From positions 74,019,691 to 74,083,690 of the forward strand of contig JAYGXS010000001.1 of assembly GCA_036362985.1 (NCBI GenBank): a stretch of 64,000 nucleotides of DNA. Reading direction: 5' to 3'. The translations under genes and the position numbers were made by a program. The stretch comes from Ligula intestinalis (Eukaryota > Platyhelminthes > Cestoda > Diphyllobothriidea > Diphyllobothriidae). The notes under the pieces were generated by a model. That model ran no database searches. It saw nothing but the letters and a program-made list of their open reading frames with translations, and was not told the DNA's origin. The first letter of the stretch is position 1, and each line of letters begins with the position of its first letter. Shown in pieces: positions 22,601-29,359 of this stretch.

Positions 22601-22937
22601 GCACAAATAGGTGCGGCATCCAGTCACACATTTAATTCAAAAGTCTATTCAAATTTTTATATCACGTCTTCTGGCCTATGCGTCCTCCTTTAGATCTTTT
22701 TGGATAGGCGCGCTGTTAAGGCGGGGTTAATAAGTTTGAAAAAGGACTATAAAATAACACTGTGATTCGGAAATGAACAGAACTCACCGCATTAAAAACA
22801 TCCGGTGCAACGCAGTAGACAGTTACAAGGATAAGGATCAAAAGTAGGACAAGCAGAAGCAGGGCGAGAAGCAGACGGGTGACGAACTTGCGCAGTCGGG
22901 TCGCTGGGGCTCGCACTTTCGGTTCATTACTTTCCAT
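1302..22937 (-). CDS. NTPDase (ecto-apyrase, CD39 family), partial gene, six exons recognised
   Basis: Family role: hydrolyses extracellular nucleoside tri- and diphosphates to monophosphates, at the cell surface or in secretory compartments. Six minus-strand exons with GT/AG boundaries join without a phase conflict: 22937-22788, 18401-18287, 14621-14468, 6802-6631, 4529-4269, 1433-1302 (984 nt, 328 residues). Residues 20-42 are a membrane anchor; apyrase region 1 is near residues 53-62 (DAGSTST), region 2 at 129-139 (FLGATAGMRLL), region 3 at 174-190 with the catalytic-base Glu at about 180, region 4 at 211-224 (GALDLGGASTQISF). N-glycosylation sequons lie at about 84 and 234. Family members run to about 500-550 residues, so region 5 and the C-terminal membrane segment are missing and probably lie left of the window. 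Introns of about 2.1-7.7 kb are full of transposons. Which NTPDase paralogue it is cannot be told. Motifs and phases are seen; the function is family knowledge. Confidence 0.9.
1740..2290 (+). mobile_element. PLE relic: C-terminal half of GIY-YIG domain and 3' terminus
   Basis: The frame from about 1785 to 2130 reads RITEQKREVRKGD, then REFDFSNTRIMARA, then GRELLESWMSDPNSIDRH. This is the second half of the PLE GIY-YIG domain; the NKTGRELLESW block is the family landmark. The N-terminal half of the domain is gone. The 3' UTR ends in a hammerhead-like core at 2234-2263. Confidence 0.75.
2234..2263 (+). ncRNA. hammerhead-like core at the PLE terminus
   Basis: CTGATGA at 2234-2240, a GGC/GCC-closable stem II, GAAA at 2260-2263, then GCTC. 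After the candidate cleavage triplet (CTC), AGAATAAA can pair with the upstream TTTACT with a 2-nt bulge. The same layout occurs at 12978-13011 on the other strand. Confidence 0.45.
3425..3556. repeat. imperfect tandem repeat, two units
   Basis: Two units share CCTTTA(T/G)TAACCAATAGG and, later, CTCTAATAG followed by TTGGTCT. They start near 3436 and 3510. No coding content is apparent. Confidence 0.6.
4269..4529 (-). CDS. NTPDase exon 5: apyrase conserved region 4
   Basis: The donor is TCT|GTAAGT (4268-4263). The acceptor is probably ACCATAG, giving 87 codons in phase 0; its pyrimidine tract is only moderate, so the exact 5' edge is less sure. It encodes GALDLGGASTQISF, then SSSFLCYGNEASR, matching the segment that follows region 4 in CD39-type enzymes. 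Confidence 0.87.
4530..6630 (-). other. NTPDase intron 4
   Basis: About 2.1 kb. I see no coding block, RNA gene or clear repeat in it. Confidence 0.6.
6631..6802 (-). CDS. NTPDase exon 4: apyrase conserved region 3
   Basis: Acceptor TTTTACAG and donor GAT|GTAAGC bound 172 nt (1 nt plus 57 codons). It encodes a helix, then region 3 (SGDWEGRYAWISVNYL) with the Glu that acts as catalytic base in the family. It ends in phase 0. Confidence 0.88.
7563..7621. repeat. (TA)n microsatellite
   Basis: About 59 nt of almost pure TA dinucleotide abutting the left arm of the inverted-terminus PLE fragment at 7621. PLE family termini here repeatedly adjoin AT runs (8495, 9120, 11542). Confidence 0.95.
7645..7700 (-). 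ncRNA. hammerhead-like ribozyme in the left inverted arm
   Basis: On the minus strand: TTGG, CTGATGA (7689-7683), A, stem II GGCT-AATA-AGCC, C, GAA, then an ACAG-TT-CTGT stem III and A before TCAA. The core and stem II are perfect. The distal part of stem I is weaker than in the 8289 copy. Confidence 0.6.
8190..8223 (+). ncRNA. hammerhead-like core with GTC cleavage triplet
   Basis: CT then CTGATGA (8190-8196), a stem II with ATCCG/CGGAT around CGA, GAA, ACGT, C. The ACGT is self-complementary, so stem III would be only 2 bp per monomer or would form between two copies. GTCT upstream can pair with AGGC just after the cut site. Confidence 0.5.
8289..8345 (+). ncRNA. complete type I hammerhead ribozyme candidate
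   Basis: Fold read by eye: stem I is GGTTAT (8289-8294) with ATAACC (8340-8345), plus TTGG (8297-8300) with TCAA (8336-8339), separated by a 2-nt GC bulge. Core CTGATGA is 8301-8307. Stem II is GGTT (8309-8312)/AGCC (8317-8320) with loop AATA. GAA is 8322-8324. Stem III is ACAG (8325-8328)/CTGT (8331-8334) with loop TT. The predicted cut is after GTA at 8335. One deviation: the usual G-C pair next to the core in stem II is A8308/C8321. Hammerheads in PLE termini are known; activity here is inferred. Confidence 0.65.
8590..8624 (-). ncRNA. degenerate hammerhead-like terminus (left arm)
   Basis: On the minus strand TTTGACAA replaces CTGATGA, then GGAA...TTCC can form stem II, then GAAACGTC follows. 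The GAAACGTC half is intact but the first half of the core is not, so catalysis is unlikely. Confidence 0.4.
9005..9039 (+). ncRNA. degenerate hammerhead-like terminus (right arm)
   Basis: Mirror copy of 8590-8624: TTTGACAA, GGAA...TTCC, GAAACGTC. The same altered core in both arms and at 11465-11498 shows it is a family feature, not a private mutation. Confidence 0.4.
9223..9250 (-). ncRNA. half hammerhead-like motif in the left inverted terminus
   Basis: GAAACGTC on the minus strand (9230-9223), preceded by GCTTGTATGATTTC. The 5' half of the core is cut away at the junction with the coding region, so only the downstream half remains. Confidence 0.35.
9246..11396 (+). pseudogene. PLE reverse transcriptase with GIY-YIG nuclease, one in-frame stop
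   Basis: One frame from 9246 to 11393, broken only by TGA at 9837-9839. Landmarks: LYGLPKVHK and RPIVS near 9390-9440; FDVISLFTTIP (motif A Asp) near 9594; TPMGSQLS near 9783; RYVDDTF (motif C) near 9882-9903; FLDVLVHRK near 10005. A GIY-YIG domain (about 10464-10748) follows, with YRIKCSSC and later SRETLDAWH. The GIY-YIG core reads NYVRETGKR where family members have YVGETG or YIGQTG, so a conserved Gly is Arg. The C-terminal 200 codons are a Pro/His-rich tail made of two imperfect copies ending in TRSMT(I/V)I and a proline run. RT and nuclease are normally needed for target-primed insertion at telomeres or internal sites. The stop and the Gly change make this copy probably inactive. Confidence 0.88.
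10909..11390 (+). repeat. tandem duplication inside the PLE C-terminal tail
   Basis: Two units of roughly 230 nt (about 10909-11135 and 11145-11390) encode related peptides: an H(A/T)L-P-S-DD-QPGS block, an AT(S/T)V-T block, RTGE, then TRSMT(I/V)I and prolines. A third, shorter relative lies in the spacer and arms at 8760-8950. Confidence 0.65.
11465..11498 (+). ncRNA. degenerate hammerhead-like motif at the 3' terminus of PLE family B
   Basis: CTTTGACAATGGAAGCTTG, then GATTCC and GAAACGTC. The downstream core and GTC triplet are intact; CTGATGA is replaced by TTGACAA. Confidence 0.4.
12955..13220 (-). mobile_element. PLE tail relic with hammerhead-like terminus
   Basis: The minus-strand frame from about 13215 reads ARTVNKTSRE, a stop, VEAWTTSRKS, then ASTYTALRYHP. 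This is the C-terminal GIY-YIG block, with one nonsense codon. The 3' UTR ends in the motif at 12978-13011. It stands head-to-head with the plus-strand relic at 13283. Confidence 0.65.
12978..13011 (-). ncRNA. hammerhead-like core
   Basis: On the minus strand: CTCTGACGA (core 13011-13005), a stem region with a GCATGC palindrome, TTC, GAAAGCTC, then AGAATAA. It is closely similar to 2234-2263 and so belongs to the same PLE subfamily. CTGACGA obeys the CTGANGA consensus. Confidence 0.45.
13283..13420 (+). mobile_element. PLE GIY-YIG tail relic
   Basis: The frame at 13283-13400 reads AAKIIFHVGSKTIRKLIEAW, then ARVESSIKRYINLAPG, aligning with the LLESW...SINRH block of other copies. It has no further domains and is followed directly by a MITE. 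Confidence 0.5.
13464..14278. mobile_element. MITE family 1, copy a, long inverted repeats
   Basis: The left arm (13464-13805) is the reverse complement of the right arm (about 14040-14278) over the shared part, with a roughly 235-nt interior. Landmarks: ACAGTACGGC at the left tip, AGAAGGCG...ACCAAATGAGTACG, TTTTTGCAGTACATACG. The outer part of the right arm is missing. There is no coding capacity. Copy b at 56738-57723 is complete. Confidence 0.75.
14468..14621 (-). CDS. NTPDase exon 3: apyrase conserved region 2
   Basis: Acceptor CTTTCCAG and donor AAA|GTGCGT bound 154 nt. It starts with the last 2 nt of a split Lys codon and ends with 2 nt of the next codon, fitting exons 2 and 4. It encodes KGISAYAQNPEEAS, an amphipathic stretch, a Lys-rich loop, and region 2 (LFLGATAGMRLL). 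Confidence 0.88.
15395..15740 (+). mobile_element. composite SINE-like unit with inverted hammerhead-like ends
   Basis: 15405-15530 shares blocks with 55845-55960 (GGGACGCACGCGTCCCG and AGCCGCACAGC). It is followed by a minus-strand CTGATGA motif at 15575-15569 and a plus-strand one at 15688-15712. The 3' part matches the SINE family consensus seen at 23257, 34613 and 56122. The tRNA-like head is not clear in this copy. Confidence 0.5.
15682..15726 (+). ncRNA. hammerhead-like module of the SINE family
   Basis: Stem I GACCGG (15682-15687) with CCAGTC (15721-15726), 5 of 6 pairs. Core CTGATGA 15688-15694. Stem II GACT/AGCC with loop AATC, one mismatch. GAAA 15709-15712, then TAGCCATT before the cut site. 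Core nucleotides are intact. Confidence 0.5.
16200..16920 (+). mobile_element. PLE family A, copy 2, decayed
   Basis: Matches the copy at 1-735 over its whole length: the GIY-YIG region (CGTGTGCCAGCTGTCC, then GGCCGACGTCTCGAGACTCG) and the same 3' end (AAAATTCACGAGTACA ... ACTTCACTTATCC). Several codons are now stops (for example AAATAAGTGG and GCGAGATAAT), so no product is expected. A MITE-1 relative follows directly. Confidence 0.8.
16925..17530. mobile_element. MITE family 1, copy c, degraded
   Basis: The same order of landmarks as copy a: AAACCTTTCAGTTTT, ATGCTGCTTATAAAGCAT, AAGAAGACATAATTTCC, ATAAAATATATTAGAGT, TAGTAGCCATCTTT and AAGAAGCTCATTCAG. Divergence is higher than between copies a and b. 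Confidence 0.6.
18287..18401 (-). CDS. NTPDase exon 2: apyrase conserved region 1
   Basis: Acceptor TTCTCTAG and donor CAA|GTAAGT bound 115 nt (38 codons plus 1 nt). It encodes YCIIVDAGSTSTKITLFRW, the phosphate-binding region 1 of the family, where the usual form is DAGSSHT. An NHT glycosylation sequon lies near the exon end. Confidence 0.88.
19435..19660 (+). repeat. degenerate telomere-like (CCCTAA)n tract
   Basis: Many scattered variants of CCCTAA, CCTAACC and CTAACCTTA over about 225 nt. Shorter similar stretches occur at 56185-56275 and, in TTAGGG orientation, near 3740-3900 and 22080. Confidence 0.6.
20505..20820. mobile_element. palindromic pair of PLE family A termini
   Basis: 20505-20635 is an imperfect reverse complement of 20713-20820. 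Shared blocks: GAAAATTCACG, GAAGACCGT and GGGCAAGTG. Each arm corresponds to the 3' end of family A (compare 600-735 and 16800-16915). About 75 nt of 3' UTR-like spacer separates them, and no coding part remains. Confidence 0.65.
22788..22937 (-). CDS. NTPDase exon 1: start codon and signal anchor
   Basis: The ATG at 22937 has a good context (GACATGG). The 50 codons encode a short basic, Pro-containing cytoplasmic tail, then about 22 Leu/Ile/Val residues forming a type II signal anchor, then a short luminal stretch ending in FNA. The donor is GCG|GTGAGT (22787-22782). The exon ends in phase 0, matching exon 2. An untranslated upstream exon cannot be excluded. Confidence 0.8.
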
Positions 22938-23189
22938 GTCACCCAGCCCTTGAAGAGGGAGATGTAAAACAAGGGTGATTTACCACAAACTGTACCGACT
23001 TTTCATGGACGCAATATGCACAGGGTTTTATTTTCATTTAGGTAACCAGGTGGTATTCCATCCCAAGTGCGCTATTCTATGGAGGGGGGAAGGCAGTTCA
23101 TGCGTGGCTTTTTTCAATTCGAGCGAGTGAAGATGTCTAAAATATGAATCTAAAGTAACGTTTTCACATTATCGGCAAAAGTAAGGTTC

Positions 23190-23310
23190 AATGGTTAGAA
23201 GGTTGGACATCTGATCATCAGCTCGCAGGTTCGAGTTCCGGGTTGGATATGGATGGCTGATGACGGCTAATGAGCCTAAAATGGTCATTCCAGTTTTCGC
23301 TTCGTTTTGC
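23190..23310 (+). mobile_element. tRNA-derived SINE with hammerhead-like 3' module, copy 1
   Basis: An A-box-like TGGTTAGAAGG and a B-box-like GGTTCGAGTTCC sit about 45 nt apart, as in a tRNA-derived pol III promoter. Then CTGATGA (23257-23263), C, GGCT-AATG-AGCC, TAAAA (the G of GAAA is lost), TGGTCATT and CCAG. It lies just upstream of the NTPDase start exon, in opposite orientation. Confidence 0.6.
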
Positions 23311-23935
23311 TGATAGTGTTAATCTGCTCACAAAACTGGTCGCTGTGTGTCTACTAGTGGAATTCAAGAGGCAGCTTTAAGGCAGATCGGACGAGGGATT
23401 TTGTTAGCCATCGGTGAGCATTGATCAAATTTTACGTGGCTGAAGGTTAGTGAAATGTGATCACACGAACTGTGTGGTGTCTGTCCTAATGTCTTTTTTA
23501 CACCTGAAGGCATCAGCCAATGCCCTCTACCTACATACCTCCATTTTCGGAACATTTTCTTGCCGGTAGGGATTCTTTTTCCCTTCTTGTCGATTGAAAT
23601 AATTTTTCTTTGGAGGGGAGAGACTGCGCAGGGCCATATGCTCAATTGCTTACTTTTCTGATACAGCTATTTGAGGCGGTTGACAGCATGAAGTGTTCAT
23701 TACTGAAGTAGTTCACTTAAACTATCTAAACCCGTTTCCATAGTCAAACGGAGACGTAGCTCCTTGAATGATTACAGGAAGTTTGCACTTATGTCTTTGG
23801 ATTGCATAAATCCATGTAAGTATCTACGTGACAATGCTACCTATGTATCGTAACATTCCCTCAAACCGTGCTGAGTAAGTAATTGGAAAATGAAGTGTGA
23901 TGGACCAACATTCTGTACACTTACACCGCGCTGAG
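23311..23935. other. no recognised feature
   Basis: About 620 nt between the SINE and the RTE-like relic. No homology block, RNA gene or repeat was recognised. Confidence 0.5.
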
Positions 23936-23939
23936 GTAA

Positions 23940-24790
23940 TTGTAGCCGCCAGTGCGCTGCCACCACGTGAGGATAGACGACATTCGCGCACCGAGGCAAC
24001 TGTTCTTCGGCCACGTCACTGTATATACTCGCCAGCATTGAGAGCAATAAATGGCATTACACGGATACACTGAATTTATCTCAAAAATCTTAAAATCATC
24101 TAGGGGAACCTCAGCCCAAACCGACAGCCCTGGAGAAGAGCAGTGAAGAATGGAGCAGCAATCTGGGAAACAAAACCGATCATCGATACCAAGGCCAACA
24201 GTAAAACTCACAAGTTACCAGCGTCTCCGACCCCCAACGCCAACACCTAAGTCCTTCCAACAAGTCCACACCGCCAACGAACATTCCACACATGTATCCG
24301 CCTCGTCGAACATTACCGAAATTAATCCAAAAACGATCCGGGAATTCCATCTACTGTCTCCACAAAGGCCTCTATCGTCACCCCTGCACTAACCTCTACG
24401 ATGGCTGTCATCACCACTGACACTGGTGATCACACATCTGATGTCCACCATCTCTGCTATCTACGCCACGAACCTTGCGACGATGACGACGACGACGATG
24501 GCGAATACTGCTTCTCCATCCAATAACGATGGTCTGACGCCCAACCAAATACCACTACCCCATCACCGGCAATGTGAACTCGATTTAAAGATGTCCTCGC
24601 TCCGATCGCACTTTCACATCATAAATCGGCCTGGTCGGTCACTTGCGAATCGGTCGCTGTGATCTCGGCCAACCAGCACCAAGAGCTCTGACGGACACTC
24701 TCCGCATCCGCCTCCCCTGTCCGTACTGCCCATGCGCATGCGCTTCCATGAAAGCCTAAGATAAAACACCACTGTGCTAACCCAAACATC
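23940..24790 (+). pseudogene. RTE-like retroelement 3' end with C2H2-like finger motifs
   Basis: Frames broken by stops and shifts read DDIRAPRQLFFGHV, AVKNGAAIWE, then RQRTFHTCIRLVEHYR near 24270, and CPRSDRTFTS, a stop, IGLVGHLRIG, RIRLPCPYC near 24590-24740. These match the C-terminal end of a flatworm endonuclease/reverse transcriptase lineage in which the RT is followed by C-P-x-C ... RIGLVGHLR finger motifs (recalled family pattern). Several finger Cys and His positions are lost. The upstream RT is absent. Confidence 0.65.
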
Positions 24791-24799
24791 CCCGTAACC

Positions 24800-25225
24800 A
24801 CACACGAACCGTACCTTATCACACACAACCAACACGAAATTTGCGCCTCTCACGCAAATGGGAATCGTGCTAACTGGGTCATTTTCGTCTGATCCCTAGG
24901 GATTTCTTTCGCATGCGAGATCCGAGTCACTAATGTGTTGCGTGGGGGGTCAGTTATTATGTGTGCAACATACAGTCAATCACTATGCTCCCTCTCAGCT
25001 TCAGTTTGTTGACAGGTTCAGACAACTGAATTATGCCTGGGGAAGAAAGAAAAATGTGGGGTTGATTCTCGGCGCATTATCCCTATGCGAAACAATCTGA
25101 TGTGTTTGAACATATAACAGAGCGCTAAAAATCGTGACTTATGAGGTTGACAACCGATGGGGTTACTCAGTCTCCCGGCCCCAAGAGGGACAAGGTCAGG
25201 CTGCTATTACGCTTCTCCAATGTGA
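24800..25225. other. no recognised feature
   Basis: About 420 nt downstream of the RTE-like relic; no coding block or repeat was recognised. Confidence 0.45.
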
Positions 25226-25229
25226 ACTT

Positions 25230-25860
25230 TATTGCATTCCCACTCAGATGGAATCCGAGCCACCTCCTTTTCTGTTTGAGAAAAATTTTATACTTCAAGG
25301 AAGAATATGTTTATGCTTTTAAAAAGGTTTTCCCATTCCTGAATAATTTTGAGTCCAGTCCGCCATTGCATTTGTGTTAAGGAATATGGAAGTAATATCA
25401 TTTATTCCTGTATGTTATTAAGGAGACAATCTATAGTGGACTATGTGTTATCCGTTGTAATGAGCATTAACCAACAAGTGGCTACGACGCTTTTTGAGTG
25501 AACCTTGTAGGGCCTTCAAGTCACACAAGTAGAAACTTTTCAAACCAGAAATATACCCATTCATTAAGGATAAAATTGAATACGACGTCATGTTTTGCCA
25601 AATGAGTACAAGAATAAATGCTTTTGTTTGCGATTTGAAAACAATACCTTTGCCTTTATAACGGCATCGAAACTTGATAGTAAAAGAGCATAATACTGAA
25701 GTAGGCATTTCTCATGAATATTTTTAGCTTGCGACTAAAAAGACGTGCATTTAAAAGCCGCCATCTTGGTGTGCCTAACATATGTTATTATTATGCTGCC
25801 AGGTAAGCAATATTACAATCTCAACTTAATGAATCCTTCCTACTTGAAACCACAGTTCAA
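25230..25860. mobile_element. MITE family 1 relative, degraded
   Basis: Arm-like sequences at about 25275-25345 and 25540-25740 are imperfectly inverted (GAAAAATTTTATACTTC against GGATAAAATTGAA) and carry the CCAAATGAGTACAAGAA landmark. The flank GTAAGCAATA...ACAATCT also follows the copy ending near 51960, so these two form a subfamily. Confidence 0.5.
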
Positions 25861-26374
25861 AAGTTTGGTCAAAATTTAATAACTAACTGTCTGTTTGGCT
25901 TACGACAGTAATAAGGTTAAAGGTGTCTACTTCGATCTTCCTTATCCACGAGGCTGGTATTGCAAGTATTCTAGTTTCTGCCCTAGTTGAGTTTCAAATT
26001 GATTCATGAACATTCATTCATAAATAAAAATACAAAAATGCTCACTCATTTTACCGCGGCTGACAGCCCCTCAAAATGGCATTGAAGTGAATGACTGAGC
26101 CTTTCGTCAGTCAAGTCTGTTACTGCAAAAGTGCACAGTTGCATGACCAGTAACCTGACTTTCGATGTATGTATCTGCATCAGCTAGGAACTATGTTTAC
26201 TTTTAGACACGCATCGAAAGTTAATGGAGTACGCACCTACCTGCTGCGGCATCGTCCATGGTTGAGAGTAACCGAAAAAGGCAAGAATCAAAAGGCCGTA
26301 CGTTGCCGCCATACACTAACTAACTACTATGCGAGAAAATTCGAGGTCCAGATAAAATATTCCTTACATCATCC

Positions 26375-27130
26375 CCGGATGAGGAAGAAGAGGAGACGAT
26401 TTCTGAGACCAAAGTATATTCAGGCTGACGTTTCAAAAGCTCGCTCGCTTTCATCGTCAGAGCAAGGTGTCTGTATTCCTGTGTGCGTCAAATAGATGTG
26501 AACGTCCATTCGCCCGTGCGTCAGTTGATTGCGCCGATTGATTTTCTTGGCTGTTTGAATTGCTCGCGCCGTCGTGAGCTATGTCAAGTCGTTTTTGCGA
26601 CTCGTGAGAGTTTCCACCCTCTTTGCTCGCGGCTACCGGCTGTCGGTCCCGTTTATCTCTCTCCGCCCAACCTATTGCTCCGTTTTGAGCCGATGTTAGC
26701 CTTTTGCGGAGCGCTTTGTAGGCGGGATGAAGGTCCATGGCTCTGTTTAGTGTGCCAATCGAGGACCAACTTTCTAGCAGCAGTCTGGCCATCTTGTCGT
26801 TGGTCCGGCCTATTACCCTTGCTTTTTAAAAGGCAAATTTGTGTTTCTTCTGATTAAAGTGGTCATAGACCAAAGACAACTTATCCTCGCGGTTGATTGC
26901 GAGCTGATGCTCATGCAACCTTGTGCCAAGTCGTCTGCCCGTTTCACCGACATACCTTGCTGTGCAGTCTTGGCATGGTATGCTGTAGACCACACCTGAT
27001 TGTTCTGTCAGAGGTAGCGGGTCTTTGGGCCTCATGAGTTGCTGTCTGATGGTTGATTTTGGCCTGTGAGCCACACCAATCCCGAATGGTTTCAGGATTC
27101 TTGCAGTCGCCTCTGATACATTCTTCACAG
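26375..27130 (-). mobile_element. PLE family C tail, minus strand
   Basis: The frame from 27128 reads MKNVSEATARILKPFGIGVA, then VVYSIPCQDC, ARYVGETGRRLGTRLHEHQL (GIY-YIG with the conserved Gly and Arg), RVIGRTNDKM, RLLLESWSSIGTLNRAMDLH. A frameshift near 26826 separates the two parts. The RT domain is absent. About 85% similar by eye to the copy at 47055-48200. The 3' end has a hammerhead-like core at 26427-26460. Confidence 0.8.
26427..26460 (-). ncRNA. hammerhead-like core with GTC triplet
   Basis: On the minus strand: CTCTGACGA (core 26460-26454), TG, AAAGC-GAGC-GAGCTTT as stem II, T, GAAACGTC (26434-26427). CTGACGA fits the CTGANGA consensus and the GTC is a canonical cleavage triplet. 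The 2-bp ACGT stem III would favour dimer formation. Confidence 0.5.
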
Positions 27131-27148
27131 AAGGGATTGAGAGCCAGA

Positions 27149-27169
27149 ACTAACTAACTAACTAACTAG
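27149..27169 (+). repeat. (AACT)n microsatellite at the truncated end of PLE family C
   Basis: Five AACT units directly upstream, in element orientation, of the truncated coding region. Such simple repeats at the 5' junction could mark the insertion site. Confidence 0.8.
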
Positions 27170-27179
27170 GGCTCCTTTT

Positions 27180-28095
27180 TCACGCTAATCAGGTCTGCAA
27201 TATACTCAAATAGGTTCTTTCTGCAATGGAACCTATGGGAAGAGGCGTCAGTGTTAAATTAGTTTCTCTAGGTATGCTGCAGATGATTAAGGGTTTGGAT
27301 GCAGGCAGCATTCACTAATGTCTTGCGTGCCATCTCTGCAGCCTACTTGGCTGCAGTTTCCAGCCTTTTGAAGGTATCCAGCCGGAAACAGCAGGGTAGA
27401 AGCTGTCTTTCTTAAGGAATCAAAGATACTTAAATAAAAAGAGGAACCAAAACTCGCTGTAGGTTCTGCATAACGCGAAAAGGTGTGATTGGTTACTTTT
27501 TTACGACCCACATTAGACCATACTTACAGGATAGTTTAAATTAATACAATAGCTAGGTAGCAGTTGGCCTCATAGTTATTATACTTCTGTTTTTTATAGT
27601 ATTCATCTTCAGTCAGTGCCCCGCTTCGAAGATTCTTTACTTAAAGCCAAACTCGGGAGGGGTAAGTAACTAAAACGCGTATTTTGGATGTGATTTAATC
27701 TGCAAGGTTTTGTGGCACTGATTGCCTGGGTGGAGAGTTCATCCATTTAGAATGGTGTGGCACCCATGGGGCCGTAGGGAATGCCGGCGTTTGGACGATC
27801 TAGTAAACCTCACAGTCCTAATTGTTTTTAATTGTGGTTAGTGGTTGGGGGGAGGGGGCGCAATACTTTGACTATCTTTCCATCATCTCCCAAAGAAGAC
27901 GAAGAAAAAGGTTCAAGGACATGGGCCGATCCATGAAGGAGGAGTACTCAGTCAGACTTGCTAGTGACCCCTTTTCCGCATAGTGCGATGAATTTTGGCA
28001 GGCAATCGGAAGGCTCACTTTATCGTACACAGGCCTAGGTCACCACCTAAACTCTTATGTTTTCCCGAGTTTGAGTTGACTCGAGTGTGAAAAAC
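27180..28095. other. mostly unrecognised; one short PLE-end-like repeat
   Basis: 27885-27935 (CAAAGAAGACGAAG, then AAAAAGGTTCAAGG) is an inverted match to 48178-48222, the sequence following PLE family C copy 2, so it is a solo terminus fragment. Nothing else was recognised. Confidence 0.5.
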
Positions 28096-28099
28096 TCTA

Positions 28100-28180
28100 G
28101 GCGTTTGGCGGGATTTGAACCCGCGCATCAGAGAAAGCCTTTGCCGGAAGCTACTGCTCTACCGCTAACCTACAAACGCC
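28100..28180 (-). tRNA. tRNA-like gene or tRNA pseudogene
   Basis: Minus strand: acceptor stem GCGTTTG/CAAACGC (7 bp), T stem GCGGG/CCCGC with loop TTCAAAT (a good B box), and an anticodon-stem candidate AGCTT/AGGCT around loop CCGGCAA, anticodon GGC (Ala-like). Oddities: C instead of U before the anticodon, a weak D stem, and an 11-nt variable region. It could be a tRNA-derived repeat rather than a working tRNA. Confidence 0.45.
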
Positions 28181-28369
28181 CGCTTCACGCCATGAGTTTA
28201 ATCACACTTGGATCGATATTACCCGCTCAACTTTTCGCTCATATGGGATCCACCAATACGGGAGCAAGTTGACTGCCCAAGCAGGATTTTCTAAGCAATC
28301 ATCTAGAATCCACCAGCATGACTGCTAGGCGCATCATGTACGTGTCCGTGGATCCTAGGAATTATCAGC

Positions 28370-28865
28370 GATTATTGCTCGCCTTCTTCGAGACAACTGA
28401 CGTACTGCACCCCATTTTCAGTTGCTAGTAGGGTGAGCCTAGGAAGCGGATGGTCTGTGTGGTGCCTCAGGAGCTGAGGTGTGAAAACTTGTTTCCTGTA
28501 AGCTATCATTATCAGTTGCCAATCTATTTGGCTTCAGACAAAGACGTCCTAGAAAGGTGGTGGGTTGCTCATCCTACCATACATCGTATATCATTAATAA
28601 CTGAGTTTATTAGCTTCTGCAATTAGTAATCCTGTTTTGGTCGACAATGTGAAGACGTCCTCAGCATAGCGTGCCACCAAATTGGATTTACTTGTGGTGA
28701 GCAGTTATTTGTTCGAGATGTTGGAAGACAGTACCCGCATTCAGTCCGGATGTCGCAAGACCCGTAGGCCGTCTCTGATTAGTTCATAAACGACCCCCTC
28801 AAGTGTTAAAAAGGTCCCTAAGCAATACCATAGGATCATGATGAGCTCTGGAGCTGTAAGTGCTC
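28370..28865 (-). pseudogene. heavily decayed PLE reverse transcriptase
   Basis: Minus-strand reading across several stops gives WYCLGTFLTLEGVVYELIRD, then LVARYAEDVFTL (compare WARYVDDTFVI), then DVFV and IAYRKQVFTPQLLRHHTDHP (compare VYRTATNTRQKLNYQSNHP). The catalytic YVDD is now YAED. At least three stops are present. This is an old insertion unlike the other copies in age. Confidence 0.6.
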
Positions 28866-28979
28866 ACGTAGCAGGCCACTGATTGTAGTGAGTGCAAGCT
28901 TTTGTATACTGTGGTGACTCATTCCACATAAACAAGCATGCCCGAAGGCCCACCGCTCCTGACGCGTACGTCTGCTCTG

Positions 28980-29350
28980 AAGGCGGCCTCTGCAACAGCC
29001 AATCACAGATGTCACAAAAGCTAGTCTCTCCCGGCAGCGAATAAGACGCAAGCACGCCTAGGTCGATGCAGTTTGTCCAGCCAATAACCCTCTAGGCAAC
29101 CAGCCAATGCCCTTTCTCGCTGCCGCTTGCATGCCTGCTGCTAAAACCCAACTTGGACGCGACGGCTCTCCTGGCTGGTCGTAGCTTTCCAAGTGAAATC
29201 TCTGTCCATCTATTCTTCGTTCCTCTGTGTACACGATATACTGTTCCTAGTACTACTGGCCTTTACCGACTTCTCATCCACTGAGTAACTATGGTTTGAA
29301 GATCGCAGTTGCCTAGCTTTAACTCACTTAACCCCCTGCGATATTACAAA
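28980..29350 (+). repeat. dispersed repeat X, copy 1
   Basis: Resembles 58720-59110 in the same order: CCAGCCAAT(A/G) boxes, TCCATCT, TACTACTGGCC, GACTTCTC and a CCTGCGAT-type end. There is no open frame. It could be a terminal repeat or promoter region of an element whose body is not here. Confidence 0.4.
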
Positions 29351-29359
29351 GGCAACCAG

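Larger units (their letters stand above)
18402..22787 (-). other. NTPDase intron 1
   Basis: Contains the telomere-like tract (19435-19660) and the palindromic PLE family A termini (20505-20820). The rest (18402-19430, 19670-20500, 20830-22780) is AT-rich with no recognised feature. Confidence 0.6.

Noticed and set aside
24150..24392. Plus-strand frame starting MEQQSGKQ
   Set aside because: Off-frame reading of the RTE-like tail; the frame giving AVKNGAAIWE and the finger motif is the meaningful one.
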